Positions 30,390-43,038 are shown, counted from the first letter of the stretch. The stretch is 64,000 nucleotides of DNA from Luidia sarsii (GCA_949987565.1 OX465102.1:23818260-23882259); one strand, 5' to 3'. The notes: generated by a model from the sequence alone, not told the origin. Program-made: numbers and translations.

Positions 30390-31398
30390 TGACTTAAAGT
30401 TACCGAAAACAAGTTTACACCTTGTGTTCCAAATTTGTCTCAACATTTTTGATACTATTAGTAGTTCAACTGGGTTGAGCATGTATCCCAGGATCCTACA
30501 ACTCTTCTATTAGGACACTGCAGTATATACAAAAAACAATGGTCATAGCTGAACAGAAGTAGGCCTATGTATTATTTCAATATAAAAACTAGTGTTGATC
30601 TCTATATTCATTGCACTGGGAAAACAATATAGTACATGCATTTGGGTAATCAACTTATATACGTGATTTCTTTTACTTCTAAAGGATAAAGAAAACTAAA
30701 GTCTGGATCTACTCCTGTTTGAAAATAAAATCTTTTTTCGGAATTAAGAAAGGTACATCGTGTATTTAAAAATAAAAATTGATAAAAAAAATGTTATTAT
30801 TACCTCAATGAAAAATTGAATTCATTCCTGAGTTTGTTTCTTTGACATATGGCATTACTCGAATATGGAATTGAAGTCTTACAAAATTTGTTATAAATGT
30901 CTTAAAGTGAATAAAAAACATCCAAACAGTAATCTCCCAATTACAACAATATTTTTTCATCAGCTTCACATCTTCAATGGACTACTAGTTGGATTAAGTT
31001 GAATAGTACTGTATGGCACATTGATTAAGTCATTACAAGGACAACAGTAGTGCTAACTCATATGACTGTAGATATTTAAGGCATCTACTAAATACTAAGG
31101 AAATACTGCAGAGACATACACGGTACACTGTTCATTTGTTGCAAGCTCGAAGCAGAGTGGCCCCTCAGGGGGCTTTTTTTTTTTTACTGAGGTTCACACA
31201 GAGATGTACACACATAATAACGAAAATCTGCCTGTCTGGTCTGTGGTTAGGTGAACAATAAAGCAATGAACAGTAAGGGCAGAGCTTAGCATTGCTGTCT
31301 TTACTACTGTACTGCCACTGGAATAGTGTGCTTTCCAGGCGAACTAAAATTAGAACTAATTGAATGAGTGTCATAAATCACGACCAGGGCCATCACAA
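30390..31398. other. Non-coding interval
   Basis: AT-rich and without recognisable genes or repeats. A T11 homopolymer lies near 31175. Confidence 0.35.
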
Positions 31399-33576
31399 GA
31401 ACAGTGGGATGGTTAGAACAGTGGGATGGTCAGAACAGTGCGATGGTCAGAACAGTGGGATGGTCAGAACAGTGGGATGGTCAGAACAGTGGGATGGTAA
31501 GAACAGTGGGATGGTCAGAACAGTGGGATGTCAGAACAGTGGGATGGTCAGAACAGTCAGTGGGATGGTCAGAACAGTGGGATGGTCAGAACAGTGGGAT
31601 GGTCAGAACAGTGGGATGGTTAGAACAGTGGGATGGTCAGAACAGTGGGATGGTCAGAACAGTGGGATGGTTAGAACAGTGGGATGGTAAGAACAGTGGG
31701 ATGGTTAGAACAGTGGGATGGTAAGAACAGTGGGATGGTTAGAACAGTGGGATGGTAAGAACAGTGGGATGGTAAGAACAGTGGGATGGTAAGAACAGTG
31801 GGATGGTAAGAACAGTGGGATGGTTAGAACAGTGGGATGGTCAGAACAGTGGGATGGTCAGAACAGTGGGATGGTTAGAACAGTGGGATGGTTAGAACAG
31901 TGGGATGGTTAGAACAGTGTGATGGTCAGAACAGTGGGATGGTAAGAACAGTGGGATGGTCAGAACAGTGGGATGGTCAGAACAGTGGGATGGTCAGAAC
32001 AGTGGGATGGTCAGAACAGTGGGATGGTTAGAACAGTGGGATGGTAAGAACAGTGGGATGGTCAGAACAGTGGGATGGTTAGAACAGTGGGATGGTCAGA
32101 ACAGTGGGATGGTTAGAACAGTGGGATGGTCAGAACAGTGGGATGGTCAGAACAGTGGGATGGTAAGAACAGTGGGATGGTTAGAACAGTGGGATGGTAA
32201 GAACAGTGGGATGGTCAGAACAGTGGGATGGTAAGAACAGTGGGATGGTCAGAACAGTGGGATGGTAAGAACAGTGGGATGGTTAGAACAGTGGGATGGT
32301 TAGAACAGTGGGATGGTAAGAACAGTGGGATGGTAAGAACAGTGGGATGGTAAGAACAGTGGGATGGTTAGAACAGTGGGATGGTCAGAACATTGGGATG
32401 GTCAGAACAGTGGGATGGTAAGAACAGTGGGATGGTTAGAACAGTGGGATGGTAAGAACAGTGGGATGGTTAGAACAGTGGGATGGTAAGAACAGTGGGA
32501 TGGTTAGAACAGTGGGATGGTAAGAACAGTGGGATGGTTAGAACAGTGGGATGGTCAGAACAGTGCGATGGTCAGAACAGTGGGATGGTAAGAACAGTGG
32601 GATGGTAAGAACAGTGCGATGGTCAGAACAGTGCGATGGTCAGAACAGTGGGATGGTAAGAACAGTGGGATGGTCAGAACAGTGCGATGGTCAGAACAGT
32701 GGGATGGTAAGAACAGTGGGATGGTAAGAACAGTGGGATGGTCAGAACAGTGGGATGGTAAGAACAGTGGGATGGTAAGAACAGTGGGATGGTCAGAACA
32801 GTGCGATGGTCAGAACAGTGGGATGGTAAGAACAGTGGGATGGTAAGAACAGTGCGATGGTCAGAACAGTGGGATGGTAAGAACAGTGGGATGGTAAGAA
32901 CAGTGCGATGGTCAGAACAGTGGGATGGTAAGAACAGTGGGATGGTAAGAACAGTGGGATGGTCAGAACAGTGCGATGGTCAGAACAGTGGGATGGTAAG
33001 AACAGTGGGATGGTAAGAACAGTGGGATGGTCAGAACAGTGGGATGGTAAGAACAGTGGGATGGTTAGAACAGTGGGATGGTTAGAACAGTGGGATGGTA
33101 AGAACAGTGGGATGGTAAGAACAGTGGGATGGTAAGAACAGTGGGATGGTAAGAACAGTGGGATGGTAAGAACAGTGGGATGGTAAGAACAGTGGGATGG
33201 TTAGAACAGTGGGATGGTCAGAACAGTGGGATGGTCAGAACAGTGGGATGGTAAGAACAGTGGGATGGTTAGAACAGTGGGATGGTAAGAACAGTGGGAT
33301 GGTTAGAACAGTGGGATGGTTAGAACAGTGGGATGGTAAGAACAGTGGGATGGTAAGAACAGTGGGATGGTAAGAACAGTGGGATGGTAAGAACAGTGGG
33401 ATGGTCAGAACAGTGGGATGGTCAGAACAGTGCGATGGTAAGAACAGTGGGATGGTAAGAACAGTGGGATGGTTAGAACAGTGGGATGGTTAGAACAGTG
33501 GGATGGTTAGAACAGTGGGATGGTCAGAACAGTGCGATGGTCAGAACAGTGCGATGGTTAGAACAGTGGAATGGTA
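31399..33576. repeat. Minisatellite of ~128 copies of a 17-bp unit
   Basis: The unit GGGATGGTNAGAACAGT repeats head to tail for about 2.18 kb, with N = C, A or T. A second variant (GTGCGATGG) clusters mainly at 32565-33000 and recurs near 33430 and 33530-33560. Three units (51 bp) form apparent open frames with no coding meaning. Two stretches 170 bp apart (from 32619 and 32789) carry nearly the same order of variants, showing higher-order duplication of ten units. Confidence 0.97.
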
Positions 33577-33983
33577 AGACCATTCCAGCATGCCTACATG
33601 TAGCCACAGTGCTTGGAAAAATGGGGGGGATCTCTTATTTGAGATTAATTCAAACTTGATGAAAAAAAGAAATAAAAGATAACCAATTAATCGGGAAATA
33701 CACAATATTACACAGCACACCAAAAAATCACAAACGCAATAATCAAACAAATTATGATTATGATATAGCTGCTTAACAAAGCTATCATTCAAGCTTGATG
33801 AATTCAACGATTTCATAATGTAAATCATTGCAGACTTGGACGCCTCTAAAAAAAAAAAAATCCATTTTCCATTTTGGGTTGTTGGATAACCACATTTTAC
33901 AAACAGCGCTGATATGGCTGCAGTAAAAACATTACTGCAGAGGTATCTTGTTGCCTTGCCTGTTACACATGTGAACACCATAA

Positions 33984-34454
33984 TATGTGACCCGGCACAG
34001 CGACATGAAGAATATCCCACCAAAACACTTTTCGAGTAAACAACGCCTAAAGTCAAAGTATCTTCTCAACTCGATAAAAAAAAATCAAATTGTTTTTGGT
34101 ATTTTCGGAAAGTTAATGTATTGGAGGATATTATGATTAAAGGTTTTTTTCCAATATCCGTCTCTAAATGTTGAAAAACGAGGATTTCGGGGAGTGTTTG
34201 TGTACTGTTTTCATGAAAATGTAAAGTTCCTGCCTTTTTGAATGGTCGCTTTCGAAGAGTTAGAATGCTGCTGCTGTATTGTGTTTGGTACCAAATCAAC
34301 GAGCGAAGTCCCCTTTTACTATTTACAACAAAGTTCACACGGAAATAATTTTGATATCATTTGAAAGCTAATGGTATATTCTTTCACATCATTAGAAAAT
34401 CTCAAAATCTCAAAAGTGGGGGTTATTCCTCATTATGCTGTGCCGGGTCACATA
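33984..34454. mobile_element. MITE with TATGTGACCCGGCACAGC ends
   Basis: The left end TATGTGACCCGGCACAGC faces its exact complement at 34437-34454, with a further partly matching inner stretch (AATATCCCAC against AATAACCCCCAC). The 471-bp interior has no intact gene. The transposase family is not identifiable. Confidence 0.7.
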
Positions 34455-35711
34455 TATTATACATATGGATCTCCCGTCTAGCCTGGAGAGTTCTCCATTT
34501 TAGCTCTGAACGTTCTGCTGCGTGGGATGTTCTAGGTGAGAGCTTAAGAATACAATGTAGTTCGTCCTGCTATTATATAACTACCAAACCGTCAAAGTGT
34601 TTTGAAGGCATTACCCCATACAAGATCACAGTAATCAAATTGAGGGAAATTGAGACTCTTCATAACGAGGTTGGGGCCATGTAAAGGCTACTCAGAATGC
34701 CATTATCTTAGAGACCAAATATTCCACTGTGTGAATGTGTGTCCAATTCACGTTGCAATCGATATGCGCACCGCATGAAATTTATAAGAGGTCATTTGTT
34801 CCAAACGATTTCCATCTTCATAATTAATATAAAAACTTCGATAATTACACCTAGCAAGATCTGGTATTTTCTGCAAAATAATCAGTAGAAGTTAATCCGA
34901 TGAATATCTTTACTTGGATAAAAAAAATGGCAGTATGATCAGCATGGAGGACAATTTTAGTATAGTCAGTCACAGTCGTGTTATCATTTATATAGAAAAT
35001 AACTATGGGCCTAATTAAATGGTTAATTGTGGAACCCTTACATTGATACCAGATTTATTTCATAAGACATTCCCAATTATTGATACTTCTGAACATTTCA
35101 ACTCCGACTGTTTCTATTAATTATCATGCAAACATTACAGTTCCGATTACTCATATTATTTCACACATGCATCTCATTTACAAACCGTAATGGTACAACT
35201 ATTGCATACGAGAGTATAATAGAGTATAGATCTTACAGGATAATCAAAGTACATAACTGCATTCATCTAATTTGGTCCAGCTCCTAAATCTCTAGTTACC
35301 GTCTAATTAGCTGTGAAGTTAAGGGAGAGTACACCATTTTCAAAGTGCACAATTTCTGGCCATTCTAAATTCGAGAAATTACTTACTCATCAGGAAGTCT
35401 GTAATGGTATCAGACATTCTGTGAAAATTTAGCGCTCGAAAATGCACCGTTTTAGAGAATAGAGGAAATTTGTTGGATTTTACAAACAAGACGAACAAGA
35501 AGAGTTGTGTGGTGTCACTGCTAAACTGCCACTTGGTACTCGCACCATGCTGACCTTCAAGTGTTACCCAATATCTTTTCGACAATCTACTTCGTAAAAA
35601 GGCACTTTGCGACATCAATGACCACTAGCAGGACTGCTATGGGAATACGGTACTCGATTTTGGAAGCAGCAAAAGGGTGAAAAATTCACCACATTAATAG
35701 TTGACAATAAT
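34455..35711. other. Non-coding interval; from ~35080 it is a diverged copy of 49190-49900
   Basis: The segment 35100-35240 (CTGTTTCTATTAA, then GCAAACATTAC and CCGATTACTCA) matches 49215-49350 and 61045-61170 with many differences. This marks the left end of the segmental duplication. Confidence 0.5.
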
Positions 35712-37297
35712 TCAAAAATAATAGTTGAAGTCATCGTATTTGCTGTCGTAGTGGCAGCCGAAGTCGTTATAGATGCTGTCGTAGTGGTAGCCGAATTCAT
35801 CATAGTTGTCGTCGTCTGAGTTGGAGCCTAAGTAGTAACGGTGACTGTCGTAGTGGTAGCAGTAGCCATCGTCGCTTTCGTCACACAAATCGTGTTCGTA
35901 AGATTCGTTTCTCTTGGACTTCTGAGCCTCCCAATTTTTCTGCTTGTCAATTCCTTCTTTGACCAGCTTGCAGACGGGACATCTCGGGGTACCATTTCGT
36001 AACTGCGTTTTGCTGAAGTCGCTCCGCAGGAAGAGTCGACTGCAGCCACAGCAACGTTTGTTGTGCGAAGCTCGTGATACCCTCAGGCTGCCCTTAGGCG
36101 GCACCACGTACATAGGCAGGAAAGCGTTGCCCTCGTACTTGTCGTACGACCGGCTGGTCTTGGCGCGATAGAAGTCCACGTAGTTGGCCGAGGCCGAACG
36201 GGCCCGCGAGAGGGCGCCCTCGGGACAGTCGGCCACCAGCCTCAAGTAGAGCGGCCGCAGGCCACGGACGTCGCCCGCCGCGTACTTGAGCAGAGCGCCC
36301 TTCAGCGGCCTCCGTAGCCAGGCTTTGGCGTCGTCATCCATGATGCCCCTGCCTCGCTCCTTGACCGAGGACAGGTCGCTGTCGTCATCGACGTACGTCT
36401 CAAAGCATGACAGGAGGCTGCGGACGCGTGGGTGATCCGCCAGTGTCACCTCGCCTCGTTCCTCTCGCAGAATTATCTAGAGAGGTGTAATCATAAATCA
36501 TGAATGGTCATCATTCCAATTCATACTTAGGATACCTTACTATGCGGAAGTGTATTCAGGACAAGGCAGACAAGAATTCTGGTTTAAAATTATCATGGCG
36601 TCCTTTGCTGAACTGCCAGTTGTCCATTATATGCACGCTATCGATTGAGTGTGGGCGAACCCAACGAGGCAACTTATAGCGCACGAAAACGAAAAGGAAA
36701 TTTGTATGGAATTCCAACGTTCGCTCCGTCGAGCGATCGTTGGAAACCCCTTATTTAAAATACCGCCCTCTTCATCTGAAAAGGGTCAGCATATAATTTT
36801 TTTCCTGCTGTTTTCTAATGATGCGGTAACCGTTGACGGATTGAGCTAAAACTTGAGCATAATGAGTATTCTCGGTTGGACATAGTATGGATGCGACCCC
36901 CTCCCAAATATCTGCCCCTGCCGAAAGACTAAGAAAAAACACCAAGGTACGAACCTCCAGCAACTGAAGATCCAGCACGTTGTCCAGCTTCACTTCGAAT
37001 TTGTGCCAGAGGCAGTCGGAGTCCGCCCGGCAGTCGAACATGAGCTTCTCGATGCCCTCGTCCTGGAGCAGGTCCCGGAGTCCGCCGTCGAAGACGCCCT
37101 TGCCCAGGGCCTTGATGTCGAAGAGGAAGGCTTGCTCGGCCGTGGCCACGGAGACCAGCGAGAGCTCGCCGCGGCGGCCGAGATTCAGGGCCTCGCAGTC
37201 GACCGCCAGCATCGGACCCCTGCCGCGTATGTCCCGCAGGGCCGGCCCGACTTGGGACTCCTCGTCGATCAACCGGTAGCTTGGCGAGGTAGCCTTG
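35712..37297 (-). CDS. EXD1/RNase D-like 3'-5' exonuclease, copy A
   Basis: There are two visible exons, 37297-36955 and 36476-35712, with a GAG|GTTCGT donor and CTCTCTAG acceptor that join LQLLE to IILREERGEV. A 5' exon is missing, since exon 1 starts in phase 2 after TTGCAG. DEDDy motifs are complete: LAVDCEALN (D, E), KLMFDCRADSD (D) and YAAGDV (Y, D). A Cys4 zinc motif follows (CxxC-x20-CxxC, with CPVC), then a long Tyr/Asp-rich tail with repeated HYDS words. The protein should trim RNA or DNA from the 3' end; relatives of EXD1 act in small-RNA pathways, but the role here is not shown. Copy A lacks seven codons before motif I (GRGPMLAVD) that copies B and C have. A conserved frame at about 37445-37552 (VALNRAGNSSYRLHDVST) may belong to an upstream exon. 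Confidence 0.8.
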
Positions 37298-37989
37298 CTG
37301 CAACAGCAGCAAAAATAAAACACCAAAATATAAATGAACGGACGGAGGGATGGGCAGGTTTGTGGGTGGATCACAGAAAGTGCCATAACCCACGTTGTCT
37401 TGATGGTTTGAGTAGTGTAAGTACCAAGTAGAAGCTGGAATGTTTGTGCTGACATCATGCAGCCTGTAGCTCGAGTTACCAGCTCTGTTCAGAGCCACAC
37501 ACTGCTTCTCAAAAGAGATATTGTATATAGTGTCGCCGCAAACCTTATACATTTTTGTCTGTTATTATTCAGAAACCGGTAAAGCACTTAATTTCCGTCA
37601 TACATTTGTGCCATTCTGTAGATAAAATCAATGGGCTCAACTGAGAATCCACACAGGTAGCAAGTATTGACCACACAGGTGGCAAGTTGTGGACGACAAC
37701 AAACATGACTATTCAAGAGAGGTTTTTAGTACTCAGCACTAAAGAACACATTGAAGACTCAATGGGCTTTTGTCACCCAATTTCATCGCCGTTGGGTGCA
37801 TACATATACCACTCATTTATTGGTGCACGTAGTTAGGTTCTTGGAGCAGTTTACTTTTCGTACGGAGTTAATAGAGGGAGATTTGCATCATCTCTGTTTA
37901 ATGTAAAATAATACGGGCGATTTACAAAAGAGCGCCCGCAAGAGTTTGCAACGCGTTGGCCAATGGGCAGAGTCGGTCGACCCTTTTCT

Positions 37990-38071
37990 GGGCCCTTTTC
38001 CAAAACCAGGCTTAGGCTCAGGCTTCGACTTTGTCTTACTTTCTTTCGTCCATTTTCAAGTACAAGGCATG
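37990..38071. mobile_element. Truncated copy of the GGGCCC-ended MITE (unit 1)
   Basis: GGGCCCTTTTCCAAAACC and GGCTTAGGCTCAGGCTTCG are joined to an internal CATTTTCAAGTACAAGGCAT segment, which in full copies lies near the other end and inverted. It is therefore a rearranged half element. The equivalent in unit 2 is at 52055-52137. Confidence 0.6.
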
Positions 38072-38324
38072 ATCCCTTCCCTACTCAATGCCCTCCCGTT
38101 TGATCTCACCCTGGTCTGTCTACCAGTACCAGCTTTCATCCTCTGATCCCTTCCCTACTCCTTGCCCATCACTTTAATCTCACCCTTGTCGCACATTGTG
38201 CTTGGTCACCGCGTAGCAAACTCTTGAGGGCGCAGGGCTCCATGGAATCGCCTGTTTAGGTGCAGCACACAAAATCCACCCAAGATGACTCCGCCGAGCT
38301 GATTATCATAAAGTGTGGACTCAC

Positions 38325-39145
38325 AACTGTTTTTTAATAAGGGGGTCTTTGGAGGCTAATTAGCTGATACGTTGTAGAATAAGTGAAACTTCAGACAACC
38401 CGGGGTTCAATCTTCAATTTGATATGTCATTTGGACATATCCGGCTTTAAATGTGGCCCTATTTGGCTGTAGAAGTTGAGGGGTCCATCCCCAAATGTTT
38501 GCAGAAATTCGGCTTGGACTTCTACACATTTTGGGGGTATTTTTTTCTGGGGGTAATTAGCAAAACATATAATCAGCTAAGGGCAAAAAATCTGAAAGTT
38601 GAAGGTCCAAACTAAATTTTCTGTATAGCTACAAGAACTGAGAGACTTTTGGGTGTGGGATAATTGGTTTTAAAAACGAGTGTTTTTGTACAGTGTTTAT
38701 GGGAGCTAGATTTAGTGTTCTGCACCCGTTTGGTGTCAGAAACCTAAATCGAGCTCCCATTGAACACTGTACAAAAACACTCCCTTTCAAAGCCAATTTG
38801 TCCAAATACAGAAGTTTCTAAGTCATTGTAGCTATACAAAACATTGTAGTTTGGACCTTCATCTCTCAGATTATTTTTTCAATTTTTGTGACCTTAAAGC
38901 AGTATAGATTTTTTGCTACTTGCACCAAGAAAAAACACCCCCAAAATGTCTGCACTGAGGAGTTTGGGATGGACCCCTGAACTTCTACAGCAAAATAGGG
39001 CCACATTTAAATCCAGATAATGTTCCGAATTGTACATGAAATTGAAGATTGAACCTGGAGGTTGTCTTAAGCTTCACTAATTCTACGATAATGAGTTAAT
39101 TAGCCTCCAAAGACCTCTTATCAAAATAAGTTGTAGATCCACAGA
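38325..39145. repeat. Large imperfect palindrome, arms ~400 bp
   Basis: The left arm (38325-38735) and right arm (about 38745-39145) are diverged reverse complements throughout: for example GGTCTTTGGAGGCTAATTAG at 38345 against its complement near 39105, and GGGAGCTAGATTTAGTG at 38701 against its complement near 38750. The centre is near 38740. No coding is present. Unit 2 keeps only the first 50 or so bp of the left arm (up to about 52432) and lacks everything to the equivalent of 39622. A single-arm relative is at 7970-8215. Confidence 0.85.
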
Positions 39146-39704
39146 TTAAAATCAGCTTGGCAGATCCATCTTGGATGGGATTAGTGCGCTGCACCCGTAT
39201 TCCTCGTTTGACTTGAACTTGGGGTGTGAGAGGAAAGACATTTTGCTAAAGATGGGTCGCAGAAAAAAAGCAGAATAGCCGAAGATAATATAGAAATGGG
39301 TTTGTGGCATATGAAGCTATATTATAGCCACTTTGTGAGATAAAACCTTACGGGGATTTCTTTCCACGCTTGCGGGTGGAACGTTGTGATCGTCCTGCTG
39401 ATGCCATGGTCGACAGAGGGCGCTAGCACGCAATGAGTCTCCTATATCTGGTCGTTTGAGATTAGCAGCGGACTATGAACAGCTATACGCGTCCGCCAGT
39501 GCACAAAATGTGGCTGTTAGGCGAAAAGAGAACAATTGATCAGTCAACGGCAGCAGTGCAAAAAGGAACCGATCTCTTATTTACAAAAATAGACACACCG
39601 TGCTTCAAAGGTTAACCCCGTGGCAGAGAGTCAACACCTGTTTGTTTAGTATGAAATAAACTGGTATGCAGAGTCGAATAAGACAACATCTTGCACGTTC
39701 TCTC

Positions 39705-39965
39705 TGCCTTTGAGAAAGGTCCTGCTAGGATCGAAACGTCAGGCCCACTAAATTTTAAGATTTACATTTTGGTAATTTTAGTCAGTAAGCAGTTTGCAAC
39801 ATTTTTGTATATCACCTTAAGTCAATAATCCTTCTTCTTGAAATACACACAAATGTTGAAACCACAGAATGACTAAAATAGGCAAAATAAATTGTAGATC
39901 CTAGCAGGACCATGCTCAAAAGTCCTGCTATAGGGTCGAAACGTCAGGCCCTCTATATTTTGAAA
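39705..39965. repeat. Two hairpin-core copies in tandem (unit 1)
   Basis: A single-arm copy (GGTCCTGCTAGGATCGAAAC then GTCAGGCCC) ends at about 39752, and a second with a shortened hairpin (CTAGCAGGACCATGCTC...AGTCCTGCTA) lies at 39899-39955. The same pair recurs at 52515-52770 in unit 2. Confidence 0.8.
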
Positions 39966-40010
39966 TCCTTAGTATTTGTTTGGGTTAACTCCTACTTCTC
40001 ATTTTGATCG

Positions 40011-40948
40011 ACGTATTCCTCTACTAAAACCTTCCCTTTTCTCTGCACTTCCCTTTTTCACCCTTGTCTGTCTACCAGCTTTCCTCCCTTGATCCCTTCC
40101 TTACTCCCTGTCCTTCCCTTTCATCTCACCCTGGTCTGTTCACCAGCTTTTCTCCTCTGATCCCTGCCCTACTCCGTGTCCTTTACTTTAATCTCACCCT
40201 TCTCTGTCTAACAGCTTTTCTCCAGTGATCCCTCCCTACTCCATGTCATTCCCGTTAATCTCACCCTTGTCTGATTACCAACTTCCCTCCTCTGATCCCT
40301 TCCCTACTCAATGCCCTTCCGTTTGATCTCACCCTGGTCTATCTAACAGTAACAGTACCAGCTTTCATCCTCTGATCCCTTCCCTACTGCTTGCCCATCC
40401 CCAGGATCTCACCCTTTTCTGCGACATCTTTTCTCCTCTGATCCCTCCCTACTCCATGTCCTTCCCTTTGACCTCACCTAGCTATTGTCTGTCTACCAGC
40501 TTTCCTCCTCTGATCCCTTCCATACTGCTTGCCCTTCACTTTGATCTCACCCTTGTCTGTATAACAGCTTTTCCTCCTCTGATCTCTTCCCTACTCCACG
40601 ATCCTTCCCTTTGATCTCAACCTTGTCTGTCTACCAGCTTTCCTCCTCTGATCCCTTTCATACTGCTTGCCCTTCCCTTTGATCTCACCCTTGTCTGTAT
40701 AACAGCTTTTCCTCCTCTGATCCCTTCCCTACTCCACGATCCTTCCCCTTGATCTCACCCTTGTCTGTCTACCAGCTTTCCTCCTCTGATCCCTTCCCTA
40801 TAGTATAACTCCATGTACTTCCCTTTGATCTCACCCTTGTCTGTCTACCAGCTTTCCTCCTCTAATCGCTTCCCTATAACTCCATGTACTTCCCTTTGAT
40901 CTCACCCTTGTCTGTCTACCAGCTTTCCTTCTCTGATTCCTTCCCTGG
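40011..40948. repeat. 68-bp minisatellite, array 1a
   Basis: The unit carries TTTGATCTCACCCTTGTCTG, then TCTACCAGCTTTCCTCCTCT and GATCCCTTCCCTACTCCATG. Copies vary in length and sequence. The array ends with a 65-bp piece of the downstream block (GGGTAAAGATGGGGAAAACG) before restarting as array 1b. Confidence 0.95.
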
Positions 40949-41011
40949 GTAAAGATGGGGAAAACGTCACCTTACCTGATCTTCGTAGCGAAGTGTAGTC
41001 GACAGACGCCC

Positions 41012-42107
41012 TTTTTCACCCTTGTCTGTCTACCAGCTTTCCTCCCTTGATCCCTTCCTTACTCACTGCCCTTCCCTTTCATCTCACCCTGGTCTGTTCA
41101 CCAGTTTTTCTCCTCTGATCCCTGTCCTACTCCGTGTCCTTTACTTTAATCTCACCCTTCTCTGTCTAACAGCTTTTCTCCAGTGATCCCTCCCTACTCC
41201 ATGTCATTCCCTTTAATCTCACCCTTGTCTGTCTACCAACTTCCCTCCTCTGATCCCTTCCCTACTCAATGCCCTTCCGTTTGATCTCACCCTGGTCTGT
41301 CTAACAGTACCAGCTTTCATCCTCTGATCCCTTCCCTACTGCTTGCCCATCCCCAGGATCTCACCCTTTTCTGCAACATCTTTTCTCCTCTGATCCCTGA
41401 TCCCTACTCCATGTCCTTCCCTTTGACCTCACCTAGCTATTGTCTGTCTACCAGCTTTCCTCCTCTGATCCCTTTCATACTGCTTGCCTTTCCCTTTGAT
41501 CTCACCCTTGTCTGTATAACAGCTTTTCCTCCTCTGATCCCTTCCCTACTCCACGATCCTTCCCCTTGATCTCACCCTTGTCTATCTACCATCTATTCTC
41601 CTCTGATCCCTTCCCTACTCCATGTCCTTCCCTTTGATCTCACCCTTGTCTGTCTACCAGCTTTCCTTCTCTGATCCCTTCCCTACTCCATGTCCTTCCC
41701 TTTGATCTCACCCTTGTCTGTCTACCATCTTTTCTCCTCTGATCCCTTCCCTACTCCATGTCCTTCCCTTTGATCTCACCCTTGTCTGTCTATTATCTTT
41801 CCTCCTCTGATCCCTTCCCTATAGTATAACTCCATGTACTTCCCTTTGATCTCACCCTTGTCTGTCTACCAGCTTTCCTCCTCTGATCCTTCCCCTACTC
41901 AATGTCCTCCCTTTGATCCCACCCTTGTCTGTCTACCATCTTTCCTCCTCTGATCCCTTCCCTATAGTATAACTCCATGTACTTCCCTTTGATCTCACCC
42001 TTGTCTGTCTACCAGCTTTCCTCCTCTAATCGCTTCCCTATAACTCCATGTACTTCCCTTTGATCTCACCCTTGTCTGTCTACCAGCTTTCCTTCTCTGA
42101 TTCCTTC
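41012..42107. repeat. 68-bp minisatellite, array 1b
   Basis: Same unit as array 1a, about 16 copies. It ends at GGGTAATGATGGGGAAAACG, the start of the short MITE/hairpin/tRNA-like block. Confidence 0.95.
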
Positions 42108-42598
42108 CCTGGGTAATGATGGGGAAAACGTCACCTTACCTGATCTTCGTAGCGAAGAGTAGTCGATAGACGCCAGCCATTCTGGGCGAAGTGTTTGTGA
42201 ATTGCGTGCGCGGGAAATCCCCGGATATTTCTGTATCGGGGAAATTACACAGACATAGAAATAGCCGCGGCTGGATAGGGCTATGGCTCACGCATTGCCC
42301 CCCCCCCCCACCGTCATACATAACCTGAACATACAGGTTGTGGTTTACAACAGTAAGCACAAATGTCCACTCGTCCTGCTCCGTGCCCAACATTCACAGG
42401 ACGAGAAACTGCGGACCAGAAGCTCCTCGATTCTCTTAGACAGAATTTAACAGTAGCCCCAGCCCAAGCCAATGTGCAAACCAATTGTCTGTGCGTTCGG
42501 GGAATCCCCAAACGGAAGTCGGTAATCCAGACGATGAGTAATATCTACGCATGCGCATTGTATCGCACGATCTTGTTGGGTGGTTCCCGTCCCAACCT

Positions 42599-42838
42599 GG
42601 GCCCTTTTCCAAAACCCGGCTTAGGCTTCGGCTCCGGCTCCGTCTCAGTTATCCAAATGCTGAAATAAAAGTTGGACTCTTTGTTGAAGCTTTTCTGAAG
42701 GATTCCTTTTCAAAACTCAGTAAAACATTCAAAAATGATGCCAAAGGCTTCCTGTTTTCATGCCTTGTACTTGAAATGGATGAAAGAACCAGAGACAAAG
42801 CCGGAGCCTTAGCCTAAGCCGGGCTTTGGAAAAGGGCC
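42599..42838. mobile_element. MITE with GGGCCCTTTTCCAAAACC ends, copy 1
   Basis: 240 bp. The left end GGGCCCTTTTCCAAAACCCG with GGCTTAGGCTTCGGCTCCGG faces a right end with the same words inverted (AAGCCGGAGCCTTAGCC... AAAGGGCC). Non-coding. Ends resemble those at 12072 and 19507. Confidence 0.75.
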
Positions 42839-42844
42839 ACGTAC

Positions 42845-42898
42845 GGTCTCCAGACGTCTCACGTCCTCCAAAATGTAGGCGTGAGACGTCTGGAGACC
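42845..42898. repeat. Perfect hairpin, 19-bp arms and 16-nt loop, copy 1
   Basis: GGTCTCCAGACGTCTCACG and its exact complement flank TCCTCCAAAATGTAGG. It starts 6 bp after the MITE end in all four blocks. Confidence 0.9.
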
Positions 42899-43038
42899 AG
42901 GAAAGAGACGGGAACCAGCCTAACTCGAGATCTTGCGCGGGGGTTCCGTTCAAGTGACGTCCCCACCAGGAACTCCCTGCCAGGGGATAGTCACCATCTA
43001 GTTTTATTTGGTCGTGTAGGCAAGAATAAATGTAACAC

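Noticed and set aside
31364..33016. Apparent repeat proteins (VRTVGWSEQWDG words)
   Set aside because: The 17-bp unit is open over a 51-bp supercycle only where no stop variant occurs; frames start and stop at random unit variants.
31399..33576. Possible CRISPR array (regular short repeats)
   Set aside because: Units are contiguous 17-mers without unique spacers, and the sequence is eukaryotic.
33541..34056. A 171-codon frame on the - strand
   Set aside because: It runs from non-coding DNA into the MITE at 33984 and the satellite end, with no recognisable features.
36980..37431. + strand frames over exonuclease exon 1 (and equivalents at 50895-51494 and 63265-63704)
   Set aside because: They are opposite-strand shadows of a conserved DEDDy coding exon.
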